A stretch of 64,000 nucleotides of DNA from Sindora glabra (Eukaryota > Streptophyta > Magnoliopsida > Fabales > Fabaceae), in the NCBI GenBank assembly GCA_020226215.1, contig CM035235.1, positions 39,295,457-39,359,456 of the forward strand, given 5' to 3'. The stretch's first letter is position 1; each line of letters starts with the position of its first letter. The position numbers and the translations under genes are program-made. The notes under the pieces are model-generated. The model saw nothing but the letters and a program-made list of their open reading frames with translations, was not told where the DNA came from and did not search any database. Positions 1 through 11,248 of the stretch are shown piece by piece.

Positions 1-836
1 TTATTGTAATTTTTTAATTATTAAAAATTATTTACTTTTTAATAATTAATTATAGTTAGTTCATTGCAAGTAAATAAATAGTTAAAAATGTTAAATAATT
101 TACAAAGAGTTAATAAAAAAATTAGAAATAACTATAATTAAATTTAGTGTAATTAATTATATGTTTAAGAGTTGTCAAGATTAATAAGTAACAATTTTCA
201 GAAAATAATATATTTTTAAAATTTTATGATTTAAAATTTATTAAAATAATAAGACATAATAAGTTGAAATGTGACATTTATAATAATTTAAAATATGTGT
301 AAGAACTATCATGGTTAATAGTAAAAATAGGTAAAATATTTAGTATTAAAAATATTTTTCTATTATTTATTAAATTTATTACAATTGTTTAATTATTGAA
401 AAACTGAATAACCCTTTAACAATTAATATAGAAGGAAATAAAAAAATTATTGCCTAAAATTAATAAAATTGATTATAAAAGAAAATAATAAAAAAATGTA
501 AGTGAAAATGGCTAAATTTATTATAATTAAACATGCATGTAAACATTGTCAATATTGATAAGCTAAATTAAGTTAAAATAATAAATATTTAGAATTTTTG
601 TATATAGAATTGATTAAAATATTAAGACATGATAAGTTAAAATGTTAAATTATTATTTATTAATTAATTATTAAAATATTATAATATTGAGACAACAAAT
701 AAGATTATTCAATAGTTAAAATTATTGTAACTTTAAATTTATAATAATATAATATAAAATTATTAAGATAACAAATAAATGATTAAATAGTTCAAATTAT
801 TGCAACAATTGATTTACAATATTTTTAACTTAATTG
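1..836. repeat. AT-rich degenerate repeat block (left copy)
   Basis: Extremely AT-rich sequence without coding potential. It contains a loosely repeated motif of the form atgtgtaagagtt...attaataagt near 163, 295 and 532, and strings such as aagtaaataaatag near 68. The same ordered motifs recur in the same orientation at 18.84-19.64 kb, so the two blocks look like copies of one degenerate repeat on either side of the CACTA nest. I see no gene or terminal structure in it. Confidence 0.5.
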
Positions 837-1259
837 CACTAGCATAATTAGATCTACTTTAGGGTTGGTTAGTCTTTAAAGAACTAATCAGCTCTTGAAT
901 TATCCCATTTTTAGATAATTTAGGATCAGTATTGAAGTTATTGTTGCCAATTTATTCAATTATCATTGCATGTTATAGGAATTTCATTTGTTTTCTTTAT
1001 TCTTCAAGTGTAAATTATAATTAAATATAGTTTGCACACTTAAGAGAACTATAGGGAGATGCTATTAAAATTTCTATATTTAGAAATGAGAATATGGATA
1101 ACATTAGATAGAATAATCAAAGGATGGTCTCAAATGGGATAAAGTTTTATCCTTTAGTCTTGGAGTAATATGGTAGATTTAGGGTATATACCAACAATAT
1201 AATTATGATACCAAATATACAATTACACTTGAATCCTATTTAATGTACTATATTTTTTA

Positions 1260-2806
1260 TTAGTGACAAGATGTCTATTGATAAAAGTTAGATCACTTTG
1301 TAGGATCATTTATCTAATGTGTACTAGTGCTAAGGCATTTATCAACAGAGCTAAAAATATTGCTAATAAGGAAGGGCAAATGAAATGTCTATGTAAAAAA
1401 TATGTAAATATGTTCTATCAACAATTAGATATAATGGAGGCATACATAATAGATAATAAATACAATCCATTTTAATTGAATTGGATCTTTTATGGTGAAG
1501 ATGATTGATTAGTTATCGAAGTCACAGTGAAATCACTAGAGACATGAATATGATGATTGATATCATACATGACTTCATTGGTCATAACGTCACTAATCAA
1601 ACAAGGTGGAATTGATAGTGATGTGAATGAAGACACCATGAAAGGAGGACGTAAGATATAAACAAAATATGATGAGTTGTTCACATAGGTAGAAATTGAA
1701 TTATATCCTTGATGCATAACCTTTTCATCACTGAACTTCTTACTTAAATTTATGTATTTGAAAGTTTTACATAAGTGGACTAATAAGTTATTCAATTCTC
1801 TTTTGAAGTTATTAAAAGAATTACTTCAAAGGATAATAAATTATTAGGATTGTATTATAATGTAAAGATATGGTTAAGTAAATTGGGGTTAGGTTATGAG
1901 TCAATTCATGTTTGTAAACATAATTGTGCACTTTTTCAGGGGGAACATGTTGCAAAGGAGAATTGTCTTCATAATGGAAAAGTTGTTGGGTTGGTAAAAA
2001 TAACAAAGGAAAAGAAATGCTTTACAAAGTGTTGGGGTATTTTCCTCTGACTCTCTAATTGAAACAATTATATAGATTAAGGCATACGATGAAAGATATG
2101 AAGTGGTATTATACAAAGCGATCAAAAAAGGAGGGGTAACGCAACATCCAATTATTGGTAAAGCCTAGTAGGACATTGATAGATGTCATCTTGATTTCTC
2201 TAATGAACCAAAGAATATTCAACTTAGTTTAAATGCAAATAAATTCAATCCTTTTAGCAACATAAGTTTGTCTTGCAGCATATAGCTAGTGATAATAATG
2301 ACATACAATTTACCTCCATGGCTTTCTATAAAGAATTTTTTTTATGTTAACTTTATTAATCCTGGGACCATATTCACTAAGAAAAGATACTATGTCTTCC
2401 TAAGATTGCTAATAGATAAGTTAAAACAAATATGAGAAATTAAGGTTAAAACTTAAGATACTACTAACAATAGCAGCTTAAAATGCAAATGGCATTATCA
2501 CGAACTGTGAATAATTTTCCCATAAGAAGTAGTCTTTTAAGATAAAGTAGACAAGGGTATAAGGTATGTCCAACTTATAATGAAGATACTCCATTAATAT
2601 GAGTTAGAGGGAAAATAACATACGTGGGTTATCATTACTTTCTTCTAACAAGTTACTTCTTCCAAAATAACAAATAGTTTAATGAAAAAATTGAAAGAAG
2701 ACCTTCACCAAGGAAGCTTACTGATAACAAGATTATGAACCAATTGAGTAGATTAAGCACAAGATTACCTAGAAAGCATGAGAATGATTGTGGAGTGAAG
2801 TAAAAG
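1260..2806 (+). pseudogene. Outer CACTA (En/Spm) TNP2 transposase, N-terminal half
   Basis: Broken transposase of a CACTA DNA transposon. Three segments are recognisable in order. First is the transposase-associated domain (near 1340-1490), with a CLCKKYVN motif like the family's CPCKKCxN. Next is the TNP2 core near 1735-1990, with LSKLGLGYESIHVCKHNC then ALFQGEH. Last is the conserved block near 2140-2440, with NKFNPF, TYNLPPW and PGT, corresponding to GFNPFGN, PYNLPPW and PGP. Many in-frame stops and frame changes make it non-functional. It continues to a motif near 2700-2806 (PRKLTDNKIMNQL) and then stops at the terminus of another transposon. The protein resumes at 13494. Assignment rests on recalled family motifs. 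Confidence 0.8.
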
Positions 2807-2819
2807 CATTAAAAGAAAA

Positions 2820-3240
2820 TATACATTTATTGATAGATTTAGAGACAGATTTTCTATTAGTAAATAGGATTCCAAGAGTAATTTTTGTTTTGTGAATTTA
2901 GCAAGAAAATTTTTAACTTGTTGTTAATTCCATCGATAATTCTAACACTAGTTCTATTTGATTTCTAAAGTTTTCCCATTAAAAGCTTTATCTATTGCTA
3001 ATTTTGTTAGCACAATTTACTAATGAATTTAAAAAAATAGGGCAACAAATTACTGATGGATTTTTGCATGAAAATTTAAAAATTTGTTTGACAATAGAAT
3101 TTTTTTAAAAAAAAGTTGTGATAGAATCATCGATAAGCATTCATAAATCATCAATAGTCTTAATTCATCATTTCATGAATCATTAATTAGCAACTAATAA
3201 ATTTGTCACTAATTCTATCGCCAAATTGGACTATACAGTA
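2820..3240. repeat. Left subterminal repeats of the inner CACTA-like element
   Basis: Repeated short variants such as gatagatttagagacagatt, caacaaattactgatggat and agcaactaataaatttgtcac. These match the style of CACTA subterminal repeats (gcgacggattt-like units), with CpG sites decayed to TG or CA. Similar units occur inverted at 13140-13490. Confidence 0.5.
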
Positions 3241-3427
3241 GGTCTCGATGTTAGACATTTTATTTTTTCCTTCTTTTTCCTCCTCTTTTTTCCTCCTTTA
3301 CAAACTGCCATGTCACGTTCGTCATTGTCATCTATTGTCGCTATTGTGTTCTTCTAACCCTAATAAGCATTTTAATCAATGAGTTTTCTTGTTCCATTTA
3401 AGTTTATTAGTTTTTATTTTTTTATTT

Positions 3428-4080
3428 TTTGGGAATCAAATTTGTGATTTATGATGAATTGATGTATTATAGTAACATTTACTTCATTGTTGAATATTTT
3501 GGTGATTAATTGTTGGATTGATGATTATTATGTTAAAAAAATAATTTTGAAGGAATTTTTTTAATTTTTTTAGGATTTAATTTTGTAGGTTGTGATGAGT
3601 TAATATATTGTACTAATATTTGTTTTATTATTGAATATTTTGGTTATTAATTATTGCATTGATAATTATTCTGTAAAAAAGAAAATTTTAACTTTTAAGG
3701 AGTTTTTCAACTTTTTTTGGAATTGATTTTTGTGATTTATGATAAGTTGATGTATTATAGTGTATTTATTTTATTGTTGAATATTTTTATAATTGATTGT
3801 TATATTGGTGATTATTTTGTAAAAAAATTTAACTTTTAGGGAGTTCTTTTCATTTTTTTTTGCTTTTTAGGATTTAATTATATGATTTATGATGAGTTGA
3901 TGTATTGTAGTGATTTTTTTTATTGTTGAATATTTTGATGATTGATTGTTGTATTAGTGATTATTTTGTTAAAAAAAATTTACTTTTAAGGAGTTTTACA
4001 ATTTTTTCCTTTTGTTTTATAAGATATAGTTAATATTTTGTATATTGTAATGGTAGTTTTTGTGTATCGTTGAATAGTTC
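3428..4080. repeat. Tandem repeat, about 148-150 bp unit, roughly 4.5 copies
   Basis: Each unit contains in order ggatttaattttgtgattt, gatgagttgatgtatt, attgttgaatattttggtg, attgttgtattggtgattatt and a taacttttaaggagttttt tail. Units start near 3430, 3571, 3718 and 3869, with a partial one near 4021. Divergence between units suggests an old array. It lies inside the inner CACTA-like element, as arrays often do in such elements. Confidence 0.75.
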
Positions 4081-5279
4081 TAACTCATTTAGTGATGGAT
4101 TTAATGTTTTTTTCTATATTTCTACCTTAACTACAACAACATTGGTAGGTTACACAATTAGGGTAATTCATTGTCATTGTTCCTTCATTCTTGCTAGTTG
4201 TTGTTGCTAGAATGCTTTCATATTAATGTAGGTTGTACTATGATAAATATGTATGATGCCTAATTGAGGCAAGTATAGGTTGTTATTTTCTATGAAATTG
4301 ATACAAACTAACTTGTCTCCTATTAATCATGATGTTTTGCATTTTTTAAATTGCATGTTTTAATGAATAAGTCAACATGTGGATTTAAGGTTCTATCCTA
4401 TATATAATTTTTTATAGTGGTAAAACCATATTAGGCGGAGTGTGTGCAAGTGAAGACATTGGATCTAAGTCCAAATTTGTGTATATATTTTTTATGTGAT
4501 GTTTTGTGCATTCTCTTATCCAAGATCCATAAGCCTATGTCAAACTTCATAAATTTTGAAAATAGGCAATTACATTCTTAATAAATTAACACTTTTATAG
4601 TTAAATTGACAATGGTATATATAGCTAGCATATTTCAAAAATAACATAAAATTAGGTTCCAAGCTATTTTTTATGGTAGATATTGTATTTACAGTGAGCT
4701 TTACCTAAATAATAAAAATTCATTAGAAATCCCATGTGTTGAAAATATAATAGCACTACAGCATCAATAATTTTGTGTTTCAATAGCACATGAAGATTCT
4801 AAGGCAACTAATCAGGAATTAGAAAGAATTCTTAAGTTATATGCTATGTAGGTCTTCAATAATGTCTATAAAGCCTACAAATTAAGAATCCTTTGTAATT
4901 CTAATGTAAATGAATTTTAATTATTGATATTGCAATGCTATCAATTTTTCAATGTATGAAATTTTCAATGAATTTTAATTATTTAAGTGAACCTTAATAT
5001 AGATACAACAATTACCATAATAAATACATCATAATCCAATTTTATGTTATTTTTTACATATACTAGCTATATGTATTATTTTCAATTTAATTGTAAAAGT
5101 GGTAATTTATTTCCTGATGCAATTGCCTATTTTCAAATTTTTTTTCTAAATTTAAAAATTAAATACATAAATTTGGACCCACTGAGTATGTGTTCTTGCA
5201 TCTACCATTGGTTACTTAAAATAAGACATACGACAAATTTCCTATGCCATTAATTCCTTATTCTTATTTGCATTTAGTT
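4081..5279. other. Interior of inner CACTA-like element, no gene seen
   Basis: AT-rich sequence with stops in all frames. The single short ORF at 5044-5253 has no recognisable motif and sits in low-complexity sequence. Confidence 0.5.
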
Positions 5280-5890
5280 CCTATATTAATTCATTCACTG
5301 CTAACTCAATGTCATTAGTTTGATATTAGTACTATTAAGAATAAAGAGTCCATATTTCAATTAAGTTCACTAATAATAGCCTTAAGGACTAAAATGGTTG
5401 TCATGGACATAAAGGTAAGGAACTACTTTAAGGATACTATAATGTAAAAAAAATTTCATCACTGTTTATTTCCTCTATTATGCAACCACGTCCAAATACC
5501 CAATTGTCTTACACCTCTTCTTTAAAGTTATAAGACCCATATCATGCTCCTTGGCTGCTTGTGTTATAGGCATATAGAAGTAACTTCTCCTCTCATAATT
5601 AGAAAACTATTAGATAATCATAGTTAAGAAATTAAAAATACTACTAAAGTTATAAAAAAATGTCACCCATAACTTACATACAATGTAGAAGAACTTTGAG
5701 CTACCAAAGTATCATTTTTTTTCTAGCTTGAATATGCTATTCCATATTAAACAATGAGTCATCTTCTTCATTATTGCTTCCCTCACTCTTTGCCTCCTAC
5801 CAAAAGAAATCATTTGACTAATACTAGCTATTTCCATGTATAACAATATATGTTCTTCACCATTTGATTCTCTTGTAAAGGAAGTTGCAC
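5280..5890 (-). repeat. Left arm of a ~600-bp inverted repeat
   Basis: Read on the minus strand, this segment matches the plus strand of 12010-12592 in the same order. Shared landmarks are tgcaac..ctt..tttacaaga, gactcatt.tttaatat.g, aaatagcat then a poly-A stretch, taagttatgg, tttctaattatg, and cattgagttagtag. A short peptide-like stretch (RQRVREAIMKKMTH on the left, GQGVREVIVKKVTH on the right) is shared, so both arms may derive from one coding sequence of unknown function. Confidence 0.8.
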
Positions 5891-6076
5891 CTCTATTGAT
5901 TTAATAGTGGTAGGAATAAAAGCTAACCCAAGATATTCTTTAACCCATTTTTAGATTGCATTTAGTCTTCAATAATGTAGCAAAGATTACCCTGTTGGAT
6001 GCTCAGTGCGATCCATAAGTGGGTAAAAAAGAATCTTGGGTGAGCTCTTCTCCCTACCACTACCAAACTTAGTAGA
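5891..6076. other. Spacer between inverted-repeat arm and gypsy insertion
   Basis: About 190 bp that formed the loop between the two inverted arms before the gypsy element inserted. No gene is visible. It ends in GATGC (6077-6081), the left target-site duplication of the gypsy element. Confidence 0.5.
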
Positions 6077-6081
6077 GATGC

Positions 6082-6894
6082 TGATGAGAATCCAAGGGAG
6101 TCAATCATGTGGAAGTGAGATAAGAGAAGAGATTAATTAAGTGCATTAAAATTATGTCACATCATTAACAAGTTGGTGCCACATCATCGCCACATTAGCC
6201 ATAATCCACATCCTTACCACATCATCAAAGAGATAGCGCCACATCATTGCCATATAAGCCATTATCCTAGTTGGCGCCACTTCATCCTATTTTCACTATT
6301 ATTTGATATTTTGGGCTTTGACTTAGTATGTGGACCTTTAGTTTGTGTTTACTTTGTGTTATGTCATTTTAAACCTTTTTGGGTTTCAATTTAAGCTGAA
6401 TGTGTTAAACCCATTTTTACTGTAAAACATTCACTATGTTACTATATGTAACTATGTTACTTATAGTTATTTGGTGGCCCATTTATTGGGTTTAGGTTAA
6501 TGGATTAGTTTAGGCCAATATAGCTTATTTAAGCCCATTTTCAATTAGGGTTTTAGAAAGTTATATAAGGAGACTTATTCCTTATATAAATTAATTTTTT
6601 AGATTTGATATTTTGAGTTAGAGAATTTAGCTAAATGCCCCTCTTGAGTTCTTGAATGAACTTATAACTTATCAAAATGATTCATCTTTTATGACATTGA
6701 TTATCACTAATCAAGAATTCTTCCTTGTGGTGTATTTTTCTTCTTCACTTATCAAAGGATTTACATCCTTTGTGGCATATTCATAATCACTTATCACTCC
6801 CCTTCTTCATCTTCTGGAGTGTGGGGTGAATACCCTTCTATTTTTGGTTTCGTATTTGCTGAATTTAGGATAGATCCAGTACAATTTCTTATCA
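6082..6894 (+). repeat. 5' LTR of the gypsy element (813 bp)
   Basis: Starts TGATGAGAATCC and ends CTTATCA. It carries several gccacatcatc-type short repeats near 6175-6290 and a TATA-like tatataagg near 6563. It retains a 54-bp segment (about 6773-6826) that is missing from the 3' LTR. Confidence 0.9.
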
Positions 6895-6896
6895 TT

Positions 6897-6909
6897 TAGT
6901 ATTAAGAGC
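6897..6909 (+). promoter_or_regulatory. Degenerate primer binding site (tRNA-iMet type)
   Basis: Two bases after the LTR the sequence tagtattaagagc resembles the plant LTR-element primer site tggtatcagagc, with two substitutions and one inserted base. Confidence 0.6.
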
Positions 6910-8180
6910 AAGGTTCCCAAATTTAGGTTTAATTTCTCTTCAAATTTCGGTACTGTTCACATCTATTATTTTGTGCACTGTTACAATACTGTTCACACAT
7001 TTTATATCCTAATTCTTCTTTCCTATCTTGTTTTGATTTGGTTTTTGTATCCATTTAATTTCTGATTAGGTTTGTGTCAAATTTATGTATTTTGATTCAT
7101 CATTGTGTCAAATCTGGGTTGTTCTTCAATTCTGCCCTCCATGTATTTGATAAGTTATCCAAGTCAAATGTAGGTCTGAATTTGTTTTAATACTTAGTCA
7201 CATTCTTTGTTTTGTGTTATTTCTTATTGTTTAACTCAAAATTTGCTCTAAATATTTATGCTAGTCTAGTGAATGAAAGGTGCATTAAACATGTTTATTA
7301 AAAGTTCAAAGTAAATAAGTTTAGCTTGCAATAACTAATTGCCATATTCTAATAGCATAACACCAAAGTGTTATAATTGAATATAGTAATTGATTAAAGG
7401 AAAGAAAAGAGCACCAAGTTTAAATTGTGTGATATCCTTGCAATTAGCAAAACTAGTGCTAAATTGGCACTATCTGTATTGAGTTAAAAAGCAAAAACTT
7501 GTGACAAGAAAAAAAAATAAAAAAAGCAAGAAACAAAGGTGACAAGTCAAGTTAGTGAATCAAAAGGTAACTTACAAAGAAGAAGCAAGAAAATAAAGCG
7601 CTGAATTATTGAAAACAAAGTGAAACAAAATCAAAAGAAAAGTTATTTGCTTATAGTTACTGTTAGTTCTTGATATGCTCAAAGTTATTTGCTTATAGTT
7701 ACTGTTAGTTCTTGATATGCTTTAGTTACATTTGAACTTCTCATTTTGAAGTTAATTATTCATTGTCTATTTCAATTTCTTTGAGTGCATAAATCTTCCT
7801 CTTGTTAGCTTATATTATTCCTTCCCATTATTTTGAGTCTTAGTTAATTTCTATTCTGAGAATTTTCATTTCTTGTTCCCTAATTGTCTTATTTGATTCC
7901 TTAAATTCTGTGAACCTTGATCGGTGATATTGATTACCACATTTGTTGAATCTTATTTGGTTGCGTGGGTTTAGTTTTCAAAGAACAACAAAAGGGAAAG
8001 AGTGAAGAGCAGAAAAAGGAAAGAGTGTATAAGTTCATTTGAGGATAAAAGTTAAAATTAGAATGCAAACACAAGTGTAAATGTTCTAAAACAAGTGAGT
8101 CTATGAGATCTTGTGAGGTCATTTTTCTATCTAACCTTTCTTGTAGGTTTATCATTTAAGAATGTTAGGAGGTAGTATGA
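6910..8180 (+). other. Untranslated leader of the gypsy element
   Basis: No coding sequence is recognised between the primer site and gag. It includes a near-perfect 42-bp tandem duplication at 7639-7680 and 7681-7721. Confidence 0.6.
7639..7721 (+). repeat. 42-bp tandem duplication in the gypsy leader
   Basis: Two adjacent copies beginning aaagttatttgcttatag and ending cttgatatgct. They are identical over 41 bases, so the duplication is younger than much of the surrounding decay. Confidence 0.9.
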
Positions 8181-8199
8181 AAAATATTGATAAGTGCAC

Positions 8200-8769
8200 A
8201 TGGAGGATTTGTTGAAATCCATTAAAAATTTTGATAAAATGCTTAAAAGGTTTGAAAGTAAATAATCTCAAAAGAGCCAACATGGTGATAGGGGTGAAAA
8301 AGAAAGAGAAGGTAGAAGATAAAATGAAAGATATATTGAAGAAGAAGGAGTTGAAAATAAAAATGAAAGGAGTAAAAAAGAAAGAGTGTATCATGATGAT
8401 GTAAAAAGAGATGAAAGAAAAGATGATAGGAGTGGAGGAAATGGGCAAAAAAGTGGTGGAATGGCTTCAAACCTTCAAAGTGGCAAAAAGAAATTTCCTT
8501 TATTTCAAGGAAAGAATGATCCTCAAGCTTACTTAGAGTGGGAAAAGAAGATGGAATTAATCTATGCTTGTCATTATTATTCAAAAGAGACAAAAATGAG
8601 ACTTGCTACCTATCAATTTAGTGATTATGCTAATATTTGGTGGGATCAACTTGATTCAGCTACAAGAAGAAAGGGTACAAAGTCTATTGCTACTTGGGAA
8701 GATATGAAGGCTATTATAAGGAAAAAATTCATTCATGGTTGCCATTATAGTTCTTCATATAAATTTTAA
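8200..8769 (+). pseudogene. Gypsy gag, capsid part
   Basis: Encodes the retrotransposon gag domain that packages element RNA. The open stretch from 8386 shows a basic, glutamate-rich N-terminus followed by the plant gypsy gag signature: FPLFQGKNDPQAYLEWEKKM, then SKETKMRLATYQFSDYA, NIWWDQL and TWEDMKAIIRKKFI. The C-terminal part that normally follows RKKF (the L..L..L region and linker to the zinc knuckle) is cut short by a stop at 8767-8769 and about 100 bp of unreadable sequence. The true start is upstream, in sequence interrupted by stops. Confidence 0.85.
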
Positions 8770-8868
8770 GAGAGGATTGTTGAGAAGAATCAAGACAAAG
8801 TAGTTCCATGTAAATCTGAATGTTGTTCAAGAATTAAGGGAGAATCATCATTAAAACCTAAGAAAGAA

Positions 8869-9417
8869 GTGTCTAAGAGGAAAGTCAAAGTTGAAAAGCA
8901 TCAAAAGCATTCTAAGGACAAGTGTTTCAAATGCTTAAAGCATGGTCATCATGCCATTGATTGTCCACTCAAGAGAGCATTAAAGATTCTAAAAGCCTTG
9001 GGAGAACAAGCAAAGGAAGAAAGTGAAGATCAAAGGGAGAACATCTTCCATACTAGATTCAATATTAAAGGTAAGATGTGCAATGTGATCATAAACAGTG
9101 GAAGTTGTGCTAATGTTACTAGTACCTACATGGTAGAGAAGTTGAATTTTCCTACCTTGCCACATCCTACTCCATACAAGTTGTAATGGTTGAATGATAG
9201 TAATGAAATAAAAATTACACAGCAAGTGTTGGTTTCTTTTATCCTTAGTAAATACCAAGATGAATTGTTATGTGATGTTACTCCCATGAATGCTTGCCAT
9301 TTATTACTTGGAAGACCATGACAATTTGATAGAAAGGTCACACATGATGGAATCCTCAACATATATAGCTTTGAAATGAATGAGAGGAAAATAAAACTCA
9401 ATCCTTTAACCCCAAAA
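8869..9417 (+). pseudogene. Gypsy zinc knuckle and aspartic protease
   Basis: A CCHC zinc knuckle, CFKCLKHGHHAIDC, lies at 8923-8964 and would bind element RNA. It is followed by a retropepsin-like region: CNVIINSGSCANV near 9079, then LCDVTPMNACHLLLGRP near 9270-9318. In active relatives the catalytic motif is D[ST]G. Here it reads NSG, so the catalytic aspartate is lost. In-frame stops occur after YKL (9184-9186) and after LLLGRP (9319-9321). Family placement follows the conserved gag-PR linkage of plant Ty3/gypsy elements. Confidence 0.85.
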
Positions 9418-9420
9418 TAA

Positions 9421-9792
9421 GTGTATGAGGATCAATTGAGGATGCAAAAGAAAAGAGAGGAAGAAGAAGAAAAGGAAAAGAGAGTAGAAGATAAGAAAAG
9501 AGAAGAAATGAAAAAGAGAGAAGAAAATAATAGAGATAACAAGAGACTAGAAAAGAGTGAGAGTCATGTGAAGAAAGAGAGTGAGAGAAAAATTGTGTTG
9601 AGAGAAAAAGAGAGTGATTGTGTAGAAAAAGTGAGAAAACAAAATTTGAAAGTTATTAGAAAAGCAAGTGGGATAAAGAGTGTTTTGTATATTTCTAAGC
9701 CAATTGTCTTGCATAAGAAACCTTATGAAAATACTAATAATCTTGAAATTATTTTATCAAATACTTATGATGCTATTTTGAAAGAATTCTAA
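9421..9792 (+). pseudogene. Highly charged PR-RT linker of the gypsy polyprotein
   Basis: A 123-codon open stretch, dominated at first by lysine, arginine and glutamate (KKREEEEEKEKRVEDKKREE), probably coiled coil. It ends with a hydrophobic segment, then the conserved FxKVLPKE-like motif that normally starts the reverse transcriptase region. Such charged linkers occur in some plant gypsy lineages between protease and RT. A stop at 9790-9792 interrupts it. Confidence 0.65.
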
Positions 9793-9795
9793 AAA

Positions 9796-10260
9796 GTGCT
9801 TCCAAAAGAATCTTCCAAAGAGCTAGCATGTGTCAGAAGGAAAATGTCCCAATTGGAGCAAGGTAACTTTATTATGATGGTTGATATGTTATCTTGGAGA
9901 TATATTCTTATCTCTACTTTGTATAAAAATTTGTTAGGTGTTGAAAATATTAGAATTTTGCATGTAAATGATTACGGTCTTCCTAGTTCTTCCCTCAATG
10001 TTGTTATTCCTTTAGTTGAATTTGCTACTCTTGCATTTATTGATGGTGTTTCAAATATTGATACTTGTTAGGAAATAGTTTTTGAAGACATTTTTATGTA
10101 TGATAGATTTCTGTGTGGAAAGAATAATATGTGTGTGTCTAAGAGTTCTCATAAAAATCTATTTAGTAGGGAAGCCCATAGACATGATTTGATAAAATAT
10201 TTTGGCATTAAGGATCCCCTTGATACTGTGCTTAAAGTGTTGCATAACCATTTTGTGTTC
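9796..10260 (+). pseudogene. Displaced RNase H end and integrase N-terminus
   Basis: After a few residues of RT start (LPKESSKEL) the sequence jumps to VDMLSWRYILISTL, the counterpart of VADALSRRYxLLSTL, which closes RNase H in plant gypsy pol. It then runs into the integrase N-terminal region: DRFLCGKNNMCVSKSSHKNL, REAH, and a histidine-bearing HNHFVF. The HHCC zinc motif lacks its cysteine pair because the sequence then switches to RT. In a normal element this piece lies downstream of RT, so it is out of place. Confidence 0.75.
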
Positions 10261-10910
10261 TCTAAACATGATTTGAAATAGAGATATCATCAAATGTCCT
10301 TGAGAAAAAATGTTGAAAAGAAAAATATTTTTAAAGTAAAATATGATCTTTATGAATGGTTGTCTTTGCTTCTTGGTTAATCTAATGCACCAAGTATTTT
10401 TATAAGCTTGAAGAATTATGTTTTACATACTTCTTTAAATAAATTTGTTAGGGTTTATTTAGATAAAATTCTTATGATGAGTTTATGTGTTTTACTTGTA
10501 ATTTTTTATGAGTTTCTATCTTATTTTGAGTATTTTTAAGAATAAATATGTTGTTGTTAGTTTTTATTATTTTCATAAGCCTAAAGATTGGATCTCCTTG
10601 TTGTTTCGAAACTTAAAAATTTGGAAGAGTTGCCACATCTACATGATTTTCTTGTACATTATGAAATCTTGAATGAGCATGTTGAGCTTTTAAAATATGT
10701 TTTCAAAGTTTTGAGAATTGAATTATTTTATGCTAAATGTGTGAGATGCTCATTTTACAAGGAAAGAATTGTTTGTGTGGATCATGCATTGAATGGCATA
10801 GGAATAAAAGTCAATGAAGTAAAAGTAAAAACAATTAGAGAATGGCCTTCACCTAAGTTTGTTGGTGAAATTAAAAGCTTTCATGGTTTAATTAATTTTG
10901 ATGAGAAGCT
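10252..10910 (+). pseudogene. Gypsy reverse transcriptase fragment
   Basis: RT motifs begin right after the displaced integrase piece: FSKHDLK (normally FSKIDLK), then YHQMSLRK, VKYDLYEWLSLLLG (normally KYGLYEWLVMPFG), SNAPSIF, and VYLDKIL. The last is the catalytic YxDD box with the second aspartate replaced by lysine. After a short disrupted stretch it resumes at about 10630 with LNEHVELLKYVFKVLRIELF, KCSF-like and IREWPSPKFVGEIKSFHGL, the end of the RT region. Stops and an altered active site make it inactive. Confidence 0.85.
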
Positions 10911-11248
10911 TATAAGGAATCATTTTCTATGTGCTTTCAATGACAAGCTTGATATTGTTAATAATTTTATATTCTTGCATGAGATTGATGACTCTTATTT
11001 TGTATTTGATCTAGGTAGTTACTTATTGAGAGTGTGAATGGAAAAGGAGGTGTTCCAAATCCAAGGAATCCTTACTATATCTAGATGGAGATGGTTCACT
11101 CCAAGTCTTGACGAGACAATAATTGTTTTCCTAATTTGAATTCTCATGGTGAGTTTGATGTGAGTGCTTCTTTGGGTATTCCTAATCTTTATCCTTTTGA
11201 TGTAGGTTTTGAAGATTCGAGGACGAATTTTTTTGAAGAGAGGGGGAA
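10911..11248 (+). pseudogene. Gypsy pol C-terminus and polypurine tract
   Basis: The last recognisable pol motif is EFDVSASLGIPNLYPFDVGF then EDSRTNFFEERGND near 11150-11256, the conserved tail of many plant gypsy integrases. The purine tract gaagagaggggga (11235-11247) lies immediately upstream of the 3' LTR and would prime plus-strand synthesis. Most of the integrase catalytic core is absent. Confidence 0.75.

Noticed and set aside
62..70. cattgcaag as the left terminus matching the right-end candidate at 18024
   Set aside because: Similarity stops after nine bases, the aligned AT-rich copy at 19.09 kb has a different sequence there, and flanks show no 3-bp duplication.
1490..2125. Minus-strand ORFs of 60-100 codons over 1490-2125
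   Set aside because: They lie opposite a recognisable plus-strand TNP2 pseudogene and have no motifs of their own.
3428..4080. CRISPR-like array
   Set aside because: The repeats are long, adjacent and diverged with no unique spacers, and the sequence is a plant nuclear genome.
8152..8593. Phenylalanine-rich minus-strand ORFs near 8.2-8.6 kb
   Set aside because: They are the complement of the lysine- and glutamate-rich gag coding sequence.
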